Under the pieces are notes generated by a model. It worked only from the letters and a program-made list of their open reading frames with translations. It had not been told where the DNA came from and did no database searches. A stretch of DNA of 64,000 nt from positions 844,215-908,214 of the forward strand of contig NZ_CP025257.1 in assembly GCF_002843565.1 (NCBI RefSeq), read 5' to 3'. Origin of the DNA: Mesoplasma syrphidae (GTDB lineage: Bacteria; Bacillota_I; Bacilli_A; Mycoplasmatales; Mycoplasmataceae). Made by a program: the position numbers and the translations under genes. Below, piece by piece: positions 60,345-64,000 of this stretch (the stretch's first letter is position 1; every line of letters begins with the position of its first letter).

Positions 60345-61143
60345 TTTCATGTATTTGCTCAATTACTTTTTTTGCTTGACTTCTAAAAGTCGCATTTCTC
60401 TCTTGCTTAATAAGATAAGAATTTTCATAAAATTCTTCAAACATTGAAAAATCATTCACATCATCTCCAGCAACGATCACATCTTTATCATCAAACTTTG
60501 TCAATTTTTGTAATTGACGAATTGCTTGTCCTTTGGTAGTTTTTATAGACGTAATATCAATGTAAATTCCATCATTGAAGTTAAAAATATACTGTCCAAT
60601 TGTCAGTCTAAATTTTTCAGCAAATCTTTCTATTTGTACTTTAAGGTTTTCTTCAACAATGATTCTCATAGAAAGAATATCAGCTTGTTCTAACGACTCT
60701 AGAGATTTATTTTCTGGCATCATTCCAAAGTAAGCATCTTTTAGTTCCTCATTTCATGTTTTGTGAAACAAAACTTCTTCTTTATTAATAGTTGTATATA
60801 TCAACCCAATGACATTCTCCTCATATTTTTTTAGTGTATCAAAAAGTTCTTTTTGCTCCAATTTTGGAATTGGATTATCATACAATAAATTTCCGCTTTT
60901 ATCATAAACACAACTTCCATTACTACAAATTAAATAATCTGGACGTAAATTATAATGCTGCTTCAAAAATTTTTTTATTTGCATATATGGTCTAGCTGTT
61001 GCAACTGCTAGAATATTGCCTTTTTCTATAAAATTTAAAACAAACTGATGATCATCTGGATTTAACTTCAAATCATTATTTCTTGAATTTCTCAGTGTTC
61101 CATCAAAATCTGTAAAAAACCATTTTGCCATTTTTTTACTCAT
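60331..61143 (-). CDS. Cof-type HAD phosphatase, paralogue 1
   Basis: This 270-residue HAD-superfamily phosphatase has motif I TDFDGTLRNSR, TARPYMQIKKF (motif II area) and motif III/IV VAGDDVNDFSMFEEF. It is about as long as, and similar to, the gene upstream, with which it shares WFFTDFDGTLRNSR. The start is MSKKMAKW at 61143, overlapping the upstream stop; MAKWFF at 61131 is an alternative. Two TGA are Trp. The substrate is unknown. Confidence 0.85.
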
Positions 61144-61942
61144 TTCTATTAACTGCAATCTCGCTTATTTGTTGAATTATGTTTTTTGCATATTTTTGAA
61201 TATCAGCATTATATGCTTGCTCAATAATGTAGGAATTATCAAAAAACTCCTCAAACATTGAGATATCATTATTATCGTCACCTGCTACAATGACATCGGA
61301 ATCTTTAAAATTAAATTGACTTTGCAAGATTCGAATAGCATTGCCCTTATTGATCCCTTCAGGGTGTATTTCGCTAAATGTTAGGCCTTTGACATTATTG
61401 GTTGTCAAATTTACTCTTAAGTTTTGACTTTCTAATCATTCAACTATCTTGTTTCAGACGGGCTTTTCACACAGAATTTTAAAGCAAATTAACTTTTTAT
61501 CATGCAAAATATTAATTTCATTATTTTGTGGAGTCATATCGATAAATAATTTTTCTTTTTCGAAGTTCCATTCTTTATCAAATAACATTTTTTCTTCAGT
61601 TGAAGTTGCATAAATAATTGAAGTAATCTCTTTTTCCATTTCAATCAGTTTTTCTGTTATCAAATCTTGATCTTTTTTATAAAACTCATGAGTGTATAAA
61701 ACGTCATCTTTTTGATTATTAATAGTTGCTCCCGCATTGCAAATATAAAAATCTGGATGTAATTGATACTGTGCTTCTATATATTTTTTAATTGATGAAT
61801 ACGGTCTTCCAGTAGCCACAATCAGTTTATGACCATTTTTCTGCAAAGTTTTCACAAATTCTAGATCATTTAAATTTATCTCATTTTCGTGTGTTCGTGA
61901 ATTTCTTAATGTTCCATCAAAATCTGTAAAAAATCATTTCAT
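61136..61942 (-). CDS. Cof-type HAD phosphatase, paralogue 2
   Basis: This 268-residue HAD phosphatase begins MKWFFTDFDGTLRNSR, has ATGRPYSSIKKYIEAQ, a lysine motif (GINKGNAIRIL) and VAGDDNNDISMFEEFFDNSY near its end. It resembles paralogue 1 throughout, so the pair arose by tandem duplication. Three TGA are Trp. AGAGGTACC precedes the ATG. It follows yidC after a terminator. Confidence 0.87.
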
Positions 61943-61971
61943 TTGGTACCTCTTTTGTTACAAATATTTTA

Positions 61972-62004
61972 TACAAAAAAGAACAGCCTGCGCCATTCTT
62001 TTTT
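61972..62004 (-). terminator. Terminator after yidC
   Basis: AAAAAAGAA pairs with TTCTTTTTT around a GC-containing loop, with a minus-strand T-run. It adjoins the yidC stop. Confidence 0.75.
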
Positions 62005-63191
62005 TATTTAATTTGTTTTGCTTGCTGACGAAGTCTTCTTTCTCTTTCTCGGTTTCCTGTTTTTATATGTTTTTGATTATAAACATGGAATCCAAGTGTT
62101 TGGAAAATTTGGTATGTTGAAGAAATAATTCAGTAAATTGCAACCCCCGACGCAACAGATGCGACAATGAAGATAAATACAACCATCATTACTAATTGTA
62201 AGATTAATTGTTTTTTACGAGCTTTTCTCTGTGCTTCAGTCAAAGTGATGTTTCTTTGTTTATGATATTGCAACAATGTTGGCAACAACATTGAAAGAAT
62301 CTGCAATGGTAAATAAACTGCCAATAATGTAAAGTAAATTCAATTTCCATTTGTCACTTGTTCTCATGGTTTAGCAACTAATGAAATTTGTCCAATATTA
62401 GCAACTTTCAATGCTCTTGTTGATCTAACGATTGCATAAATAGCAAACAAGAATGGCATTGAGGCAAATCCTCCAGCAACTGATGACATTGGAGAAATTC
62501 CTTCTTTTTTATACAACGCCATTGTTTCTTGTTGTTGTTTACTTTTTGATAGTTGATCTTTTTTATCTTTATACTTTGCTTGAATTTCTGCTTGTTTCAG
62601 CTGCATTTGCTGCATTTTAATCTGATTTTTCTGTGATTTTCAAGTAAATGCTAACGTAATAGACTTAATAATAACAACAGTAAATAAAATTCCAAAGAAA
62701 ACAGAAATACCATATCTACTTTGTTCACTATTGCTAAATCCTGGTTGCAATGTCCCAGCAAATCCCCTAATAATTCCTGTTAACACAAACGCTGTTGGGT
62801 AAACAAAGAATCCATAAAAAGGAGATCCTGTTTTGCTAAATGCCTCTCCTCAACTGGTTATAACGTTATAACCATATTCAGATGCATCGACACCATTGCC
62901 AATAATAATATGATCTTTTCCGGCAAAATCTCCTAATGACCGAATCGCAATTTCAAATGAAACTCCCGGGGTAATAACTCTATTACCAGTCATATCTAAA
63001 ATATCTGTAACCATATATTGAGATTGATACATTTGTACACAACCTCATAACATAGAAATAATAATGAATAAAAATCCTAAAATTTTAGTTCATTTTCAAA
63101 CCTTCAATAAGATCTCTTTTTTTGATGATTTACCCTTCCCCATCTTTTGCGGATTAAGATAACTCATAACATTGTTATTTGCTTTATACAA
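62004..63191 (-). CDS. yidC: Membrane protein insertase YidC/OxaA
   Basis: This insertase of about 395 residues begins MSYLNPQKMGKGKSS. It has an N-terminal membrane helix, a short extracytoplasmic domain, then the conserved core of membrane helices (STRALKVANIG, FTLLAVYLPLQILSMLLPTLLQ, MMVVFIFIVASVASGVAIYWIISSTYQ, parts quoted). It inserts Sec-dependent and independent membrane proteins, including the ATPase c subunit. The ATG at 63167 has no close Shine-Dalgarno. An in-frame TTG at 63191 has GAAAGGGG upstream, so I prefer that start. Many TGA are Trp. Confidence 0.92.
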
Positions 63192-63207
63192 AAGGTTATA
63201 CCCCTTT

Positions 63208-63543
63208 CTATTTAAGTTGCTCAATTAATTTTGTTAAAGCCTTTTTGTTAAATTCAAAGTCTTTATCCAAAATTGCTTTTCGAGCAATAATAACGATTCG
63301 AAAATTTTTACCACCGTTATCTGTTTGAATAATTTCGCTAATCATCATTCTAATTTGTCTTTTAATTTTATTTCTTATAACAGCGTTACCAATTTTTTTA
63401 CCAACACTAATTCCATATTCTAAGAAATTGTTTTGTGTTTTTTCAAAATATAAAACAAAAGCAATATTTTTTAATGTTTTTTGCTTTGATATTATATTTT
63501 GAAAATCAAAGTTGCCCTTGATAATTCTTTTATTCTTCATCAA
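63208..63543 (-). CDS. rnpA: Ribonuclease P protein component
   Basis: This 111-residue basic protein helps RNase P RNA process tRNA 5' ends. The RNR signature is GKKIGNAVIRNKIKRQIR. There is no TGA. It starts MMKNKRIIKGN 18 bases after rpmH, and yidC follows, the standard order beside the origin. Confidence 0.95.
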   Translation of the reverse strand: MMKNKRIIKGNFDFQNIISKQKTLKNIAFVLYFEKTQNNFLEYGISVGKKIGNAVIRNKIKRQIRMMISEIIQTDNGGKNFRIVIIARKAILDKDFEFNKKALTKLIEQLK

Positions 63544-63560
63544 AATTTATATCTAAGTAA

Positions 63561-63695
63561 TTAAGCAGATAATTTAGCTCTACCTTTAGCTCTACGAGCT
63601 TTAATTACTCTTCTTCCGTTTTTAGTAGCCATTCTCGCTCTGAAACCGTGAGTACGAGCAGTTTTAATTTTTGATGGTTGTCAAGTTCTTTTCAT
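63561..63695 (-). CDS. rpmH: Ribosomal protein bL34
   Basis: This 44-residue, very basic protein, [22 protein letters not shown]..., is L34. Trp 5 is TGA, so the standard code misses the start. AAAGGAGGATT precedes the ATG. It is the first gene of rpmH-rnpA-yidC running away from the origin. A TATAAT (minus strand, 63738-63743) is likely its -10. Confidence 0.96.
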
Positions 63696-63819
63696 AAGTT
63701 TCGTCAATCCTCCTTTATTTAGACAATTTCAATAAATATTATATATGAAAAGTCTCTGTTTTGATTCAGTTATTTTAAATAATTGGCGTCTTTTCTTTTG
63801 AAATTTTTTTTTACAAAAG

Positions 63820-63860
63820 TTTTCCACAATAAAAAACAACTAATGTGGAAAAGTGGAAAA
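63820..63860. other. DnaA-box cluster, part of oriC
   Basis: TTTTCCACA at 63820-63828 (plus), its inverse TGTGGAAAA at 63844-63852 and a near copy AGTGGAAAA at 63852-63860 resemble DnaA boxes (TTATCCACA). They lie in the 305-base AT-rich gap between rpmH and a rightward gene. That is the standard place for the chromosomal origin in Mollicutes. Confidence 0.8.
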
Positions 63861-63970
63861 TCTTAGCAGACAATGAAAACTTCTAATTTATTAAAAAATG
63901 TGGTCTTATTAATTTGCTAACAAAAACAATTTTATCAACATTTTAAAAGTTTTTGCTTGTTAATTATTTT

Positions 63971-64000
63971 ATAATCTAAACACGTTAGGAGAAAAACTTT
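63971..64000 (+). promoter_or_regulatory. Promoter and ribosome-binding site of the following gene (dnaA expected)
   Basis: TATAAT at 63971-63976 is a good -10. TTAGGAGAAA at 63986-63995 is a Shine-Dalgarno whose start codon would fall just past the window. The gene itself is not visible; dnaA is expected from the order rpmH-oriC-dnaA. Confidence 0.75.

Overview
The window comes from a low-G+C wall-less bacterium (Mollicutes) of the Mesoplasma/Entomoplasma/Spiroplasma type. TGA codons fall inside nearly every conserved protein at tryptophan positions, for example in DnaB, LysS, PTS, RpoC and YidC, and genes only become full length when TGA is read as Trp. The DNA is very AT-rich, genes are tightly packed, and there is a folate-type ECF component, a VVA-C lipoprotein, scRNA and the rpmH-rnpA-yidC order next to dnaA. 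I do not assign a species. No tRNA, rRNA, CRISPR array or intact insertion sequence is visible.

The right edge is the chromosomal origin. DnaA boxes lie near 63.82-63.86 kb, and a promoter and Shine-Dalgarno for a rightward gene (surely dnaA) end the window. Almost everything to the left is on the minus strand, that is, transcribed away from the origin with the replication fork. The plus-strand exceptions are pgm-deoC, a rhodanese and a glyoxalase-like gene.

Layout, left to right. (1) 0-2.8 kb: nucleoside/pentose catabolism (deoA partial, phosphohexo/pentomutase, deoC). (2) 2.9-9.9 kb: a complete F1Fo ATP synthase operon (atpI-like, B, E, F, H, A, G, D, C) with an unusually short epsilon subunit. 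(3) 10-13.4 kb: upp, glyA, rpiB and a HAD phosphatase. (4) 13.4-18.3 kb: a beta-glucoside module (RpiR regulator, PTS permease, 6-phospho-beta-glucosidase). (5) 18.4-21 kb: rhodanese, a frameshifted PAP2 membrane phosphatase and an aquaglyceroporin with altered pore motifs. (6) 21-35.3 kb: the transcription/ribosome block (rpoC, rpoB, a degenerate Fic-like protein, rplL, rplJ with an attenuator leader, rplA, rplK, nusG, secE, rpmG), interrupted by a decayed membrane-protein gene and a VOC protein. (7) 35.3-41.7 kb: rlmB, cysS, an ECF S-component, a lipoprotein, dnaB and rplI. (8) 41.7-43.1 kb: a decayed, mostly non-coding island. (9) 43.1-50.5 kb: rpsR-ssb-rpsF with a structured leader, lysS, dusB, a DUF1904 protein, nitroreductase, an orphan ABC ATPase and hslO. 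(10) 50.5-60.3 kb: ftsH, tilS, a second RpiR regulator, a methyltransferase, holB, tmk, recR, dnaX, tadA and the SRP RNA. (11) 60.3-64 kb: two tandem HAD phosphatases, yidC, rnpA, rpmH and oriC.

Most of the window is core housekeeping. The points most worth checking are the Fic-like protein with a lost active site between rpoB and rplL, a two-state hairpin that can sequester the rpsF Shine-Dalgarno, the MIP channel with Asn-Phe-Ala and Asn-Pro-Thr-Lys in place of the two canonical pore motifs, the A-B-C PTS permease with an extra C-terminal helical domain, and several homopolymer frameshifts.
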